DNA of 64,000 bases, taken from assembly GCF_004114425.1 (NCBI RefSeq), contig NZ_RDQF01000003.1, forward strand, positions 1-64,000. The letters are read 5' to 3'. Within the stretch, counting starts at the first letter, position 1. The number at the start of each line of letters is the position of its first letter. This DNA is from Bradyrhizobium vignae. Lineage in GTDB: Bacteria; Pseudomonadota; Alphaproteobacteria; Rhizobiales; Xanthobacteraceae. The notes below the pieces were generated by a model. It ran no database searches, had not been told where the DNA came from, and saw only the letters and a list, made by a program, of their open reading frames with translations. This document shows, in pieces, positions 36,279-44,650 of this stretch. Position numbers and translations under genes: made by a program.

Positions 36279-36672
36279 AGCCTGCGGCTAGCCGCTTGTT
36301 GAACAGCTCGACATTCACGAGCCCGCGGGCGTGGCGGCCCTCGCCAAGCTTGCGCGTGCCCTCGAAGGCCTCGACATCGAAGCGGATGACGCGGCGCTCG
36401 ACGGCGACCACCTTTGCGGTGGTCCGCACCGTCGCGCCGACGAGCGCAGCGGCAAGATGGCGGATGTCGACCTCGGTGCCGACGGTGACCCAGCCCGGCT
36501 GAAGCGCTGAGCGGATCGCATCGCCGGATGTCATCTCCATCTCCAGGATCATCATCGGCGTCGCGTAAACGAAAGGCATGCCGGGCACGAAGTGCCCGAC
36601 GGTGCGCTCCACTGGCACCACCAGCGTGCGCTCGGCGCTCATGCCAACCTTGATGAAGTCGCGTGCGTCCAT
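36268..36672 (-). CDS. Hot-dog thioesterase (FlK-like)
   Basis: 134 residues. The opening VGMSAERTLVVPVERTVGHF, the substrate segment YATPMMILEMEMTSGDAIRS and the strand VGTEVDIRHLAAALVGATVR match the FlK-like thioesterase group, in which Thr, Glu and His form the site (T near 39, E near 47, H near 72). The usual substrate in non-specialist bacteria is not known. Single gene; its stop side is convergent with proC. Confidence 0.82.
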   Translation of the reverse strand: MDARDFIKVGMSAERTLVVPVERTVGHFVPGMPFVYATPMMILEMEMTSGDAIRSALQPGWVTVGTEVDIRHLAAALVGATVRTTAKVVAVERRVIRFDVEAFEGTRKLGEGRHARGLVNVELFNKRLAAGSKS

Positions 36673-36690
36673 GGTGCCTCAAACAAGGTG

Positions 36691-36843
36691 TCGTCCCGGA
36701 CAAGCGCGCCTTGAGCGCGCGCCGATCCGGGATCCATAACCACAGAACCTCGTGATTGCAGGGACTCGGAGTTACCGCTTCACCCCACAACCGTTCCCTG
36801 GGGCTTGCGTCCCGGATCCGCGCTGACGCTTGTCCGGGACGAC
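36691..36843. repeat. Palindromic repeat, family E
   Basis: GTCGTCCCGGACAAGCGCGC with GATCCGGGATCCATAACC faces GCGTCCCGGATCCGCGCTG with ACGCTTGTCCGGGACGACC. Fills the gap between the thioesterase and tautomerase genes. Confidence 0.75.
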
Positions 36844-36870
36844 CAGCGGAAAATGCCGCGCCAGCCGAAA

Positions 36871-37074
36871 CTACTTCTTTGCGGCCGCCGCGCGCTCCAC
36901 GAACGTCTTGCCGCCCTTCATCTTGTGGCGGAGCGGGGCTTCGTTGATCTGGATGACGACGGCATCGGCGTCGACGCCGAGATTCTTCACCAGCGCCTGG
37001 GTGATGTCGCGCATCATGCCGGCCTTCTGTTCGTCCGTGCGGCCTTCGGCCATGCTGATGGTGATCTCAGGCAT
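36871..37074 (-). CDS. 4-oxalocrotonate tautomerase family protein
   Basis: 67 residues. After methionine removal the catalytic Pro is first (MPEITISMAEGRT), as required in this family. The chain continues with EQKAGMMRDITQALVKNLG and VVIQINEAPLRHK, and a slightly long basic C-terminus (FVERAAAAKK). It tautomerises keto-enol substrates; the physiological one is unknown. AGGGAG precedes the ATG at 37074. Confidence 0.88.
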   Translation of the reverse strand: MPEITISMAEGRTDEQKAGMMRDITQALVKNLGVDADAVVIQINEAPLRHKMKGGKTFVERAAAAKK

Positions 37075-37109
37075 TTTTTTCTCCCTTGCGGCCGAACACC
37101 GGCCATTGA

Positions 37110-37162
37110 CGGTCGCCATCAAACAAGACGCGGATGCCCGGGACAAGCCCGCGCATGACGCT
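37110..37162. repeat. Short palindromic repeat, family G
   Basis: CGCGGATGCCCGGGACAAG followed by CCCGCGCATGACGC, a half-length copy of the 5112-5202 element at the hisS 3' end. Confidence 0.5.
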
Positions 37163-37174
37163 GCCTGCGAATAG

Positions 37175-38689
37175 CTAGCCCCAGCTCACGTCATGGCGCG
37201 CCAGGATCTCGCGCACCTTGGCGACGATATCCGCCTCGCTGCACGAGAACTGCGCCGGCCTGCTCTCGCGCCATTCCTGATTGGAGGCGATCGCGGCCGC
37301 CGCCTTGGCGCCCTCGACCAGATCCTTGATCTGCACCTCGCCACGCGCCTTCTCGTCCGAGCCCTGGATGATGACGCAAGGTGAGTTGCGGCGGTCGCCA
37401 TATTTGAGCTGGTTGCCCATGTTCTTGGGATTGCCGAGATAGAGCTCGGCGCGGATGCCGGCGGTGCGCAAGCTTGCCACCATCTTCTGGTAGTCGGCGA
37501 CACGGTCGCGGTCGAACACGGTGACGACGACGGGACCGAACTCGGGCCGCGTGTCGAGCTTGCCGAGCAGCGTCAGCGCCGCCTGCAGCCGCGACACGCC
37601 GATCGAGAAACCGGTCGCCGGCACCGGCTCGCCGCGGAAGCGCGAGACGAGGCCGTCATAGCGGCCACCGCCGCCGACCGAGCCGAAGCGTACCGGGCGG
37701 CCCTTCTCGTCCTTGGTGTCGAGCAGCAGTTCGACCTCGTAGACGGGACCGGTGTAATATTCGAGACCGCGCACGACGGAGGGATCGATCTTGATGCGAT
37801 CTGCCCCGTAACCCGACGCCGTCACCAGCTTGGCGATCTCTTCCAGCTCGCTGACACCGGCCTGACCGACTTCGCTCTTGGCGAGATAAGCCTCTGCCGC
37901 CGCGATGGCGTCTTTCCAATCTTCGCGCGTCTTGGTGATGGCGAGAACAACGTCAGCCTCCGCCGCGCTCAAATTGGCGCCTTTCGTGAAGTCGCCCTTG
38001 CCTTCTTCGCCGCCATCCCATCGTCCAGGACCAAGCAGCTTGCGCACTTCGTCGGCGGAAAACTTGTCCAGCTTGTCGATCGCTCGCAGCACGGTCAGTC
38101 GGCGTGCCGCATTTTCCTCACCCGCCAGACCGATGGCTTCCAGAACGCCATCGAGCACCTTGCGATTGTTCACCTTCACCACATACTGGCCACGCGCAAT
38201 GCCGAGCGCTTCCATCGTGTCCGCCGCCATCATGCAGATCTCGGCATCCGCCGCCGGCGTCGCCGAGCCGACGGTGTCGGCATCGAACTGCATGAACTGG
38301 CGGAAGCGGCCGGGGCCGGGCTTCTCGTTGCGGAACACGTAGCCGGCCCGATAGCTGCGATAGGGCTTTGGCAGTGTGTCGAAATTCTCGGCGACATAGC
38401 GGGCGAGCGGCGCGGTCAGATCGTAGCGCAGGCTGATCCACTGCTCGTCGTCGTCCTGGAACGAGAACACGCCCTCGTTCGGACGATCCTGATCGGGCAG
38501 GAATTTTCCGAGCGCGTCGGTGTACTCCATCGCCGGCGTCTCCACCGGCTCGAAACCGTAGAGCTCGTAGACGGCGCGGATCTTCTCGACCATCTCGCGC
38601 GTCGCCCGGATCGCGGCGGGATCGCGATCCTCGAGCCCGCGCGGCAGGCGCGCCTTCAGTTTCTGGGGTTTTTTGGGTTTCTCGGCCAT
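37175..38689 (-). CDS. hisS: Histidyl-tRNA synthetase (alphaproteobacterial type)
   Basis: 504 residues, longer than the 424 of E. coli. Class II motif 2 is [20 protein letters not shown]; histidine-binding motif 1 reads [18 protein letters not shown] where canonical enzymes have LVRGLDYYN; motif 3 is [11 protein letters not shown] 60-residue insertion (around [20 protein letters not shown]) enlarges the middle. These features match the divergent HisRS of alphaproteobacteria, which charge tRNA-His lacking the extra G at position -1. The start [10 protein letters not shown] is Lys/Pro-rich. Single gene. Confidence 0.95.
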   Translation of the reverse strand: MAEKPKKPQKLKARLPRGLEDRDPAAIRATREMVEKIRAVYELYGFEPVETPAMEYTDALGKFLPDQDRPNEGVFSFQDDDEQWISLRYDLTAPLARYVAENFDTLPKPYRSYRAGYVFRNEKPGPGRFRQFMQFDADTVGSATPAADAEICMMAADTMEALGIARGQYVVKVNNRKVLDGVLEAIGLAGEENAARRLTVLRAIDKLDKFSADEVRKLLGPGRWDGGEEGKGDFTKGANLSAAEADVVLAITKTREDWKDAIAAAEAYLAKSEVGQAGVSELEEIAKLVTASGYGADRIKIDPSVVRGLEYYTGPVYEVELLLDTKDEKGRPVRFGSVGGGGRYDGLVSRFRGEPVPATGFSIGVSRLQAALTLLGKLDTRPEFGPVVVTVFDRDRVADYQKMVASLRTAGIRAELYLGNPKNMGNQLKYGDRRNSPCVIIQGSDEKARGEVQIKDLVEGAKAAAAIASNQEWRESRPAQFSCSEADIVAKVREILARHDVSWG

Positions 38690-38756
38690 GCGCGGCGTTT
38701 ACCAGCCGACGCGGGAGGCGGCAACCGTCCTACGGCTGCTCGTGCCAGATGCCAGC

Positions 38757-38885
38757 CGGCGCTCCCCAGCGCGCCGCCTCTTGGCGGCGTGGTGCGCTGC
38801 TGATCCGGGGTCCATTGACGCTGGGATGGGTCCCGGCTCTGCGGCGCACCGCTGAAGAAGTGCTGCGCCGCGTCGGGGACACGAG
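38757..38885. repeat. Palindromic repeat, family D
   Basis: GCGCGCCGCCTCTTGGCGGC and GTGCGCTGCTGATCCGGGG face GGTCCCGGCTCTGCGGCGC and GCGCCGCGTCGGGGACACG. Between hisS and the ilvE stop. Confidence 0.7.
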
Positions 38886-38889
38886 AATC

Positions 38890-39972
38890 CTAGAAGACTT
38901 TCCGTATCCAGTTGTGCGGATCGTTGGTGCGGCCGTACTGGATGTCGACGAGCTGCTTGCGCAGACCCATGGCGACGGGGCCGGCGGCGCCGCCCGAGAT
39001 CTCGAAATCGCCGCTCACCGAGCGCACCTTGCCGATCGGCGAGATGACGGCGGCAGTGCCGCAGGCAAACGCTTCCTTCAGCTTGCCTGAGGCCGCATCC
39101 TTGCGCCACTGCTCGAGCGAATACGGCTCCTCGCGCACGGTCTTGCCGGCATCGCGTGCCAGCGTGATGATGGAGTCGCGGGTGATGCCGGGCAGGATGG
39201 TGCCGAGCGGCGGCGTCGAGAGCGAGCCGTCGTCGAACACGAAGAAGATGTTCATCCCGCCGAGCTCCTCGATATAGCGGCGCTCGACCGCATCGAGAAA
39301 CACCACCTGATCGCAGCCGTGCTGGATCGCTTCCGCCTGGGCGCGCAGGCTCGCGGCATAATTGCCACCGCACTTGACCGCGCCGGTGCCGCCGATCGCG
39401 GCGCGCGTGTAGTTCTCGGAGACCCAGATCGAGACCGGCGCAGGCCCGCCCTTGAAATAGGAGCCGACGGGCGACGCGATCACCGCAAAAATATACTCCG
39501 ACGACGGCTTGACGCCGAGGAAGGTCTCGCTCGCGATCATGAAGGGGCGCAAATACAGGCTGCCCTCGCCGCCCGGCATCCAGGCGCGGTCGATGCGCAC
39601 GACCTGCTCGACCGCCTCGATGAAGACATCCTCAGGCAACTGAGCCATTGCCATGCGGTCCGCCGAGTCCTTGAAGCGGCGCGCATTGGCGTCGGGGCGG
39701 AACAGGTTCACCCCGCCATCGTCGCGCTTGTAGGCCTTGAGGCCTTCAAAAATTTCCTGGGCGTAGTGCAGGACCGCGCCGGCCGGATCGAGCTGGAAGT
39801 TGGCGCGCGCCTCGATCCGCGCTTCGTACCAGCCGCTCTTGGCCTGATTGTAGCGGACGATCGCCATGTGATCGGTGAAAACCCGCCCGAAGCCGGGGTC
39901 CACCAGCTTGGCGATACGGTCCTTTTCGGACGTCGGATTGGATGCGGGCTGGATGTCGAATTTCATGCTCAT
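38890..39972 (-). CDS. ilvE: Branched-chain amino acid aminotransferase
   Basis: 360 residues, fold type IV PLP enzyme. The PLP lysine is in AVKCGGNYAASL. Substrate loop FEGLKAYKRDDGGVNLFRPD and the C-terminal GTAAVISPIGKV are typical of the BCAT group. It interconverts Leu, Ile and Val with their keto acids. ATGs at 39972 and 39966 compete; GGGAGG plus AAGGA upstream favour the first slightly. Divergent from the MarR gene with a 339-base gap. Confidence 0.94.
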   Translation of the reverse strand: MSMKFDIQPASNPTSEKDRIAKLVDPGFGRVFTDHMAIVRYNQAKSGWYEARIEARANFQLDPAGAVLHYAQEIFEGLKAYKRDDGGVNLFRPDANARRFKDSADRMAMAQLPEDVFIEAVEQVVRIDRAWMPGGEGSLYLRPFMIASETFLGVKPSSEYIFAVIASPVGSYFKGGPAPVSIWVSENYTRAAIGGTGAVKCGGNYAASLRAQAEAIQHGCDQVVFLDAVERRYIEELGGMNIFFVFDDGSLSTPPLGTILPGITRDSIITLARDAGKTVREEPYSLEQWRKDAASGKLKEAFACGTAAVISPIGKVRSVSGDFEISGGAAGPVAMGLRKQLVDIQYGRTNDPHNWIRKVF

Positions 39973-40248
39973 GTCCTTGCCTCCCGCTGCCGGTTGCGGC
40001 GCTGTTCTGGCGCCCGCCTGCCCGTTTCGGGCCCGGCTGGCTTGATTGGGTTCTTGGCCGGACCGCCGCCAGCCTTGTTACGGCCGGTTTCCGTGGCCAG
40101 CATGTCGCCGAGGACATGCTTTTGCGGAAGGCGGAAGTCCAGTATGTTTTGCCGAAATGCCGCTCGACAATCGCACGGTAGATCTGATCCGGCCGTCGTC
40201 GCCTGTCCGGCCCTTTTCGCCGTCCCTGCTTCGACACCGCCCGACGCG
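39973..40248. other. Divergent intergenic region ilvE - marR, left part
   Basis: GC-rich with the small hairpin GGGCCCGAAACGGGC (minus strand) shortly before the ilvE ribosome site. No leader peptide rich in Leu, Ile or Val was found, so attenuation of ilvE is not supported. No coding frame recognised. Confidence 0.35.
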
Positions 40249-40284
40249 AAAACGATCTAAAATTTCGTCCGGGTCGATCGTTTT
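40249..40284 (+). promoter_or_regulatory. Inverted-repeat operator candidate upstream of the MarR gene
   Basis: AAAACGATC (40249-40257) and GATCGTTTT (40276-40284) are perfect inverted repeats 18 bases apart, enclosing TAAAAT, a possible -10 box. They stand 28 bases before the MarR start, a usual place for autoregulation. Confidence 0.5.
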
Positions 40285-40311
40285 GTAACATTGAACCCAA
40301 GATACGTCAAT

Positions 40312-40854
40312 ATGCCTGACATAAATTTCGCAGCCTCTTCTCCTGACGTCGCCGAATCTCGGCCCGCCGCGTCTGATGGAGGCAATTTGCGCTGGGATAT
40401 CATCGAGCTCTTGTTCTTCGCCTATCGCGACTTCGTCGGCGATCCCGACCAGGAGCTGGAGGCGTTCGGCTTCGGCCGCGCCCACCACCGCGTCATGCAT
40501 TTCGTCTATCGCTATCCCGGCCTCAAGGTCGCCGACCTCCTCGACGTCCTGCGCATCACAAAGCAGTCGCTCGGCCGGGTGCTCAAGCAGCTCCTGGACG
40601 AGGGCTACATCGTGCAGAAGACCGGTGACAATGATCGCCGCCAGCGTCTGCTTTACGCGACACCGAAGGGCGAGGCGCTGGTGCAGAAGCTCGCCGGGCT
40701 CCAGACCACGCGGATCACCAGGGCGCTCGCGGAGTTGGCTCCGCAGGACGCCGAGATCGTGAAGCGCTTCCTACGCGCGATGATCGACCGCGACGATCCG
40801 GACAAGGTGCTCGAGACGATCTTCGCTTCCGTCAACCACGACGCCAAGGAGTGA
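40312..40854 (+). CDS. MarR family transcriptional regulator
   Basis: 180 residues. The winged helix covers about residues 55-140: FGRAHHRVMHFVYRYPGLKV, recognition helix ITKQSLGRVLKQLLDEGYIV and wing DNDRRQRLLYATPKG. It lies first in an operon with a response regulator and a histidine kinase. The order resembles petP-petR of Rhodobacter, where a MarR-type and an OmpR-type regulator are paired; whether these are orthologues is inference. The ATG at 40312 was chosen at the protein start. Its stop overlaps the possible upstream start of the next gene. Confidence 0.87.
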   Translation: MPDINFAASSPDVAESRPAASDGGNLRWDIIELLFFAYRDFVGDPDQELEAFGFGRAHHRVMHFVYRYPGLKVADLLDVLRITKQSLGRVLKQLLDEGYIVQKTGDNDRRQRLLYATPKGEALVQKLAGLQTTRITRALAELAPQDAEIVKRFLRAMIDRDDPDKVLETIFASVNHDAKE

Positions 40855-40856
40855 CC

Positions 40857-41579
40857 GTGCTCGCTGCCACGCTCGCCCGCCCGCCGGTGCAACCCGCCGA
40901 CGATGCCCCGCATCTGCTGCTGGTCGATGACGATCGCCGCATCCGCGATCTGCTCTCGCGCTTTCTCGCCAGTGAGGGCTACCGCGTCACCACCGCGGCG
41001 AGCGCCGGCGATGCCCGCTCGAAACTGCTGGGCCTGCATTTCGATCTCCTGATCCTCGACGTCATGATGCCCGGCGAGACCGGCTTCGACCTTGCCCGCT
41101 TCATCCGGACCTCGTCCTCGGTGCCGATCGTGATGCTGACGGCGCGGCACGAGGCCGAAGCCCGTATCGAGGGCCTCCAGATCGGCGCCGACGATTACGT
41201 GGCAAAGCCTTTCGAGCCGCGCGAGCTTGCGCTGCGCATCAACAACATCCTCAAGCGCGCCGCGCCGCCGCCGCAGGCCACGACCGTCGAGAAGATCGCG
41301 TTCGGTCCCTACGTCTACCATCTCGATCGCGGCGAGTTGCGCCAGGGCGAGGAGGTCATCCACCTCACCGATCGCGAGCGCGAGATGCTGCGGATTCTCG
41401 CGGAGACGCCGGGCGAGACCGTGCCGCGCAGCGCACTGACCGGCAATGGCAGCGTCAACGAGCGCGCCGTCGACGTGCAGATCAACCGCCTCAGGCGCAA
41501 GATCGAGACCGATCCCGCCAATCCGCTGTTTTTGCAGGCGGTGCGCGGCATCGGCTACCGCCTGGTTGCCTCGCCATAA
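40857..41579 (+). CDS. OmpR-type response regulator
   Basis: 240 residues. Receiver domain first: acidic pair VDDDRR, phospho-acceptor Asp in LLILDVMMPGETGFD (about residue 68), Thr in MLTARH and Lys in YVAKPFEPRE. An OmpR/PhoB winged-helix domain follows (LTDREREMLRILAETPG; VDVQINRLRRKIETDP; AVRGIGYRL). The GTG at 40857 has AAGGAG six bases upstream; a GTG at 40851 overlapping the MarR stop is the alternative. It is coupled to the MarR gene and followed by its likely kinase. Confidence 0.92.
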   Translation: MLAATLARPPVQPADDAPHLLLVDDDRRIRDLLSRFLASEGYRVTTAASAGDARSKLLGLHFDLLILDVMMPGETGFDLARFIRTSSSVPIVMLTARHEAEARIEGLQIGADDYVAKPFEPRELALRINNILKRAAPPPQATTVEKIAFGPYVYHLDRGELRQGEEVIHLTDREREMLRILAETPGETVPRSALTGNGSVNERAVDVQINRLRRKIETDPANPLFLQAVRGIGYRLVASP

Positions 41580-41597
41580 ATCAGTGAAGCGCGCTAG

Positions 41598-42986
41598 ATG
41601 AGCACGATCGATACCGGCCTGACGCTTCTGAAGAGCGCCGCCGGCCGCGTTTCGGCGGCCAATGGCTGGATGGGCAATGCGTTCAAGGGCTGGATGCCGA
41701 CCGGCCTCTATGCCCGCGCGCTCCTCATCATGATCGTGCCGATGGTGGTGCTGCAATCGGTCGTCGCCTTCGTGTTCATGGAGCGGCACTGGAACACGGT
41801 GACGCGCAGATTGTCCGCTGCCGTGGTGCAGGACATCGCCGCGCTGATCGACGTCTACAAGGGCTATCCGCAAGACAAGGACCGCGACCAGATCCGCCGC
41901 ATCGCGCAACAGCGTCTCGGCCTCGTCGTCGACTTCCTGCCCGCCGGCGACATGCCGCCGCCAGGGCCGAAGCCGTTCTTCTCGCTGCTCGATCAGACGC
42001 TGTCGGTGCAGCTCGGCCGCCAGATCGGACGCTCGTTCTGGATCGACACGGTCGGCCGCTCCAACCTGGTCGAAATCCGCATCCAGCTCGACGACGCCGT
42101 GATGCGCGTGTTCGCGCAGCGCAGCGCCGCCTATGCCTCGAATTCGGAGATTTTCCTGTTCTGGATGGTCGGCACGTCCTCGATCCTCCTGATCGTCGCT
42201 GTGCTGTTCCTGCGCAACCAGATCAAGCCGATCCTGCGCCTTGCCGATGCCGCCGAAAGTTTTGGCAAGGGCCGCGAGGCGCCAAATTTCAGGCCGCGTG
42301 GTGCACGCGAGGTGCGGCGCGCGGCGGTCGCCTTCCTCGAGATGAAGTCGCGCATCGAGCGCACGATGGAGCAGCGCACCGCGATGCTCGCCGGCGTCAG
42401 CCACGATCTGCGCACCATCCTGACCCGCTTCAAGCTCGAGCTGGCGCTGATCGGCGACAGCCCCGAGCTCGAGGGCATGCGCAAGGATGTCGACGAGATG
42501 TCGATGATGCTCGAGGATTACCTCGCGTTTGCCCGCGGCGATTCCGGCGAGCAGTCGCAGCCGACCGACATGGCGCAAGCGCTCGAGGAGTTGCGCAGCG
42601 ATGCCGAGCGCCATGGCCACACTGCAACCGTGGCCTTCCACGGGTTGCCGGTGGTGACGGTGAAGGCCGCCTCGTTCAAGCGCTGCCTCGCCAACCTCGT
42701 CACCAACGCGGCGCGCTACGGCAAGGCGATCGCCATCACAGGCCAGCGCGATCACCGTTATCTCACCGTCACGATCGACGACGACGGCCCAGGCATTCCC
42801 GCTCACTTGCGCGAAGAGGTGTTCAAGCCGTTCCTCCGGCTGGACAACGCCCGCAACCAGGACGAAGGCGGCACCGGCCTCGGCCTCGCCATCGCCCGCG
42901 ACATCGCCCGCTCGCATGGCGGCGACATCACGCTGGGTGACAGCCCGATGGGCGGATTGAGGGCGAGCGTGAGGATTCCGGTGTAG
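41598..42986 (+). CDS. EnvZ-type sensor histidine kinase
   Basis: 462 residues. Two membrane helices (about 36-57 ALLIMIVPMVVLQSVVAFVF and 184-205) bracket a periplasmic loop of about 125 residues with PPPGPKPFFSLLDQTLSV. HAMP follows, then the dimerisation helix with phospho-accepting His 269 in GVSHDLRTILTRFKLEL. The ATPase domain has N-box LANLVTNAARYG, G1 DDDGPGIP and G2 GGTGLGLAIARDIA. It partners the upstream regulator, 18 bases away. The signal is unknown. Confidence 0.93.
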   Translation: MSTIDTGLTLLKSAAGRVSAANGWMGNAFKGWMPTGLYARALLIMIVPMVVLQSVVAFVFMERHWNTVTRRLSAAVVQDIAALIDVYKGYPQDKDRDQIRRIAQQRLGLVVDFLPAGDMPPPGPKPFFSLLDQTLSVQLGRQIGRSFWIDTVGRSNLVEIRIQLDDAVMRVFAQRSAAYASNSEIFLFWMVGTSSILLIVAVLFLRNQIKPILRLADAAESFGKGREAPNFRPRGAREVRRAAVAFLEMKSRIERTMEQRTAMLAGVSHDLRTILTRFKLELALIGDSPELEGMRKDVDEMSMMLEDYLAFARGDSGEQSQPTDMAQALEELRSDAERHGHTATVAFHGLPVVTVKAASFKRCLANLVTNAARYGKAIAITGQRDHRYLTVTIDDDGPGIPAHLREEVFKPFLRLDNARNQDEGGTGLGLAIARDIARSHGGDITLGDSPMGGLRASVRIPV

Positions 42987-43016
42987 CTCGGGCTACGGTC
43001 TCACGACCATCTCACC

Positions 43017-43547
43017 CTACTTCGGCAGCAGCGCCTTCAGCTTGTCCATGTCGCGCACGTTCATCTTGAAACCGCCTGGCATCACGATGTCGCCGGGCTT
43101 TTGCTCCGGCTTGCAGGCTCCCAGCCACTTGGCTTGCAGCGTCGTGGTGTTGTCGCGCCCCGCCGCGCCGGCGACGCCGCCTTGCGCATGCGAGGTCGTC
43201 TTCACCGTGTAGGCCGAGTTGAAATCGCCAGTGATCTCGGCATGCGAGGTCGTGCTGACGCCGGCGACGCTGCACTCGGAATCGCTGACATAGCCGGTCG
43301 CGGTCTTCCTGATCTCCTGCTTGGCGCAGATCTGCTTGGCCATCGGGGAGACGTTGTTGCTCATCTCCTTGTCGACGGTCTCGTCGGTGCAGTGCTGCAT
43401 GGTCATCTCGGGCACGGGCGAGCCTGATGTGACCAGCTTCATCTCCCAAAGACCGGCCTTGCGCACCGGCAGGTCATCGGCACTGGCGCTACCTGCCGAC
43501 AACGCGAGGCAAAGCGTCGAGCCGAGCAAAGCGAGTTTGCGCGTCAT
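43017..43547 (-). CDS. DUF3617 exported protein
   Basis: 176 residues. Signal peptide to about residue 23 (LALLGSTLCLALSAGSASA). The family core is KAGLWEMKLVTSGSPVPEMT with four cysteines (QHCTDE, QICAKQ, DSECSV, LGACKPE) that could make two disulfides. DUF3617 proteins are periplasmic and uncharacterised. Convergent with the histidine kinase gene. Confidence 0.85.
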   Translation of the reverse strand: MTRKLALLGSTLCLALSAGSASADDLPVRKAGLWEMKLVTSGSPVPEMTMQHCTDETVDKEMSNNVSPMAKQICAKQEIRKTATGYVSDSECSVAGVSTTSHAEITGDFNSAYTVKTTSHAQGGVAGAAGRDNTTTLQAKWLGACKPEQKPGDIVMPGGFKMNVRDMDKLKALLPK

Positions 43548-43591
43548 GTGGGAAGCTCCCGGCCAACAGATTGCGGCGTTTCGACAACGCC

Positions 43592-43885
43592 TCAGTAGAG
43601 CGTGCGGATCGGCCGATCGGCGGCGCCATAGGGCACCCAGCGGCAGGAGAACGAGATGTAACCGCCCTCATAGGCCTGCACGCCGAGGAATTTCGCGACC
43701 TTGCCGTAGCGTGCGCAGTGATCGACCGCGACCTGCCGCGCGTCGACCTGGGTCGCCATCGAATAGGCGATGATGCCGCCGGTGTCGTTGCCCTTGAACG
43801 GAGGCACCGGAAGGATATCGGCGCGCGCCGACTGGCTCGCCATCAACCCCAAGGCAAGAAGGCCCGCGGCCGCAATGATTCGCAT
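43592..43885 (-). CDS. Small exported protein, unknown
   Basis: 97 residues, signal peptide MRIIAAAGLLALGLMASQS cut near ARADI. The mature part has two cysteines (DHCARYGK; SFSCRWVPYG) and YSMATQVDARQVAVDHCAR, seen in several rhizobial small secreted proteins. The ATG at 43885 has TTGGAG eight bases upstream; the GTG at 43894 is less likely. It is 44 bases upstream of DUF3617 on the same strand, so the two may be co-transcribed. Confidence 0.7.
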   Translation of the reverse strand: MRIIAAAGLLALGLMASQSARADILPVPPFKGNDTGGIIAYSMATQVDARQVAVDHCARYGKVAKFLGVQAYEGGYISFSCRWVPYGAADRPIRTLY

Positions 43886-44069
43886 TCCTGTCACTCCAAT
43901 TTGTTAGCGGCAGTTTACGGTGCCGGGATGGAAGTGAAAAGAACCGAAGGCCAGTTGGCCGCGACGTCTTGGTCAACTCCTGGCGAAGTGTTGCCGCGCT
44001 GCACTTGACCTCCCCCGGCCTTCGCGGCACCGTCCGACCTTCGCAAGACCTCAGCTGTCTGGATTGATC

Positions 44070-44531
44070 ATGCGCGCCCCCTCCTCGAAATCGCTCCGCT
44101 TCGCCGCCGTGCTCGGCCTCATGTTCGGGGCACTGTCGCTCGGCGAAGCCAAGGCCGCCAACGGACTTGAGCTGAATTTCTGGCTGAGCGGCCCGCGCTA
44201 CGACGGCGCCGTTGCCGATTGCGACAAGGCGCTGCCGACGATCGCCACCCAGTTCTGGGAGAAAGAAAGCTCGTTCTGGAATTCCTCCTTGAAGATCACC
44301 GGCTTCTCGGCCGTTCGCGAGGTCGCGTTCCGCCCCTGGCAGTCCGATAACATTCCGCGCCGCTATTGCACCGCTGACGCCATGCTCAACGACGGCAAGG
44401 TGCGCAGGGTGCATTTCTCGCTCATCGAGGACGGCGGCTTTGCCGGCTACGGCAACGGCGTCGAGTGGTGCGTGGTCGGGCTCGATCGCAATTGGGCCTA
44501 CAACCCGGCCTGCCGCGCCGCCAAACCCTGA
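44070..44531 (+). CDS. Exported protein of unknown function
   Basis: 153 residues. Signal peptide to about residue 29 (FAAVLGLMFGALSLGEAKAA). The mature chain has aromatic-rich stretches (LELNFWLSGPRYDGAVADCD; QFWEKESSFWNSSLKITGF) and four cysteines, including YCTADAM and EWCVVGLDRNW. It may be a small periplasmic enzyme or inhibitor; no family recognised. The start at 44070 follows TTGATC and has poor ribosome-site support. Lies before RNase T2. Confidence 0.7.
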   Translation: MRAPSSKSLRFAAVLGLMFGALSLGEAKAANGLELNFWLSGPRYDGAVADCDKALPTIATQFWEKESSFWNSSLKITGFSAVREVAFRPWQSDNIPRRYCTADAMLNDGKVRRVHFSLIEDGGFAGYGNGVEWCVVGLDRNWAYNPACRAAKP

Positions 44532-44589
44532 TCCGAAGAGCGCCTGATTCGGGCTGATCGGCCGGCGCACGAGAGCGGCTCCAAATTTT

Positions 44590-44604
44590 GTTCTTGAAAT
44601 GTTC
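44590..44604 (+). promoter_or_regulatory. LexA-like SOS box upstream of RNase T2
   Basis: GTTC-N7-GTTC (GTTCTTGAAATGTTC) matches the alphaproteobacterial LexA consensus exactly, 46 bases before the RNase T2 start. Eight fixed bases occur by chance about once per 65 kb per strand, so the site is only suggestive. Confidence 0.4.
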
Positions 44605-44650
44605 CAACCGCCTGCTAGGCTGCGTGCACAGTCTAGTTGAGGGCGTCGCC

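Noticed and set aside
39973..40248. Amino-acid attenuation leader for ilvE
   Set aside because: No short frame rich in Ile, Leu or Val and no alternative hairpin pair followed by a T run was found.
40653..42917. Long minus-strand open frame of 754 codons opposite the response regulator and kinase
   Set aside because: It lies antisense to two genes with full domain motifs, is rich in Arg, His and Asp as expected from GC-rich antisense frames, and has no recognisable domain.
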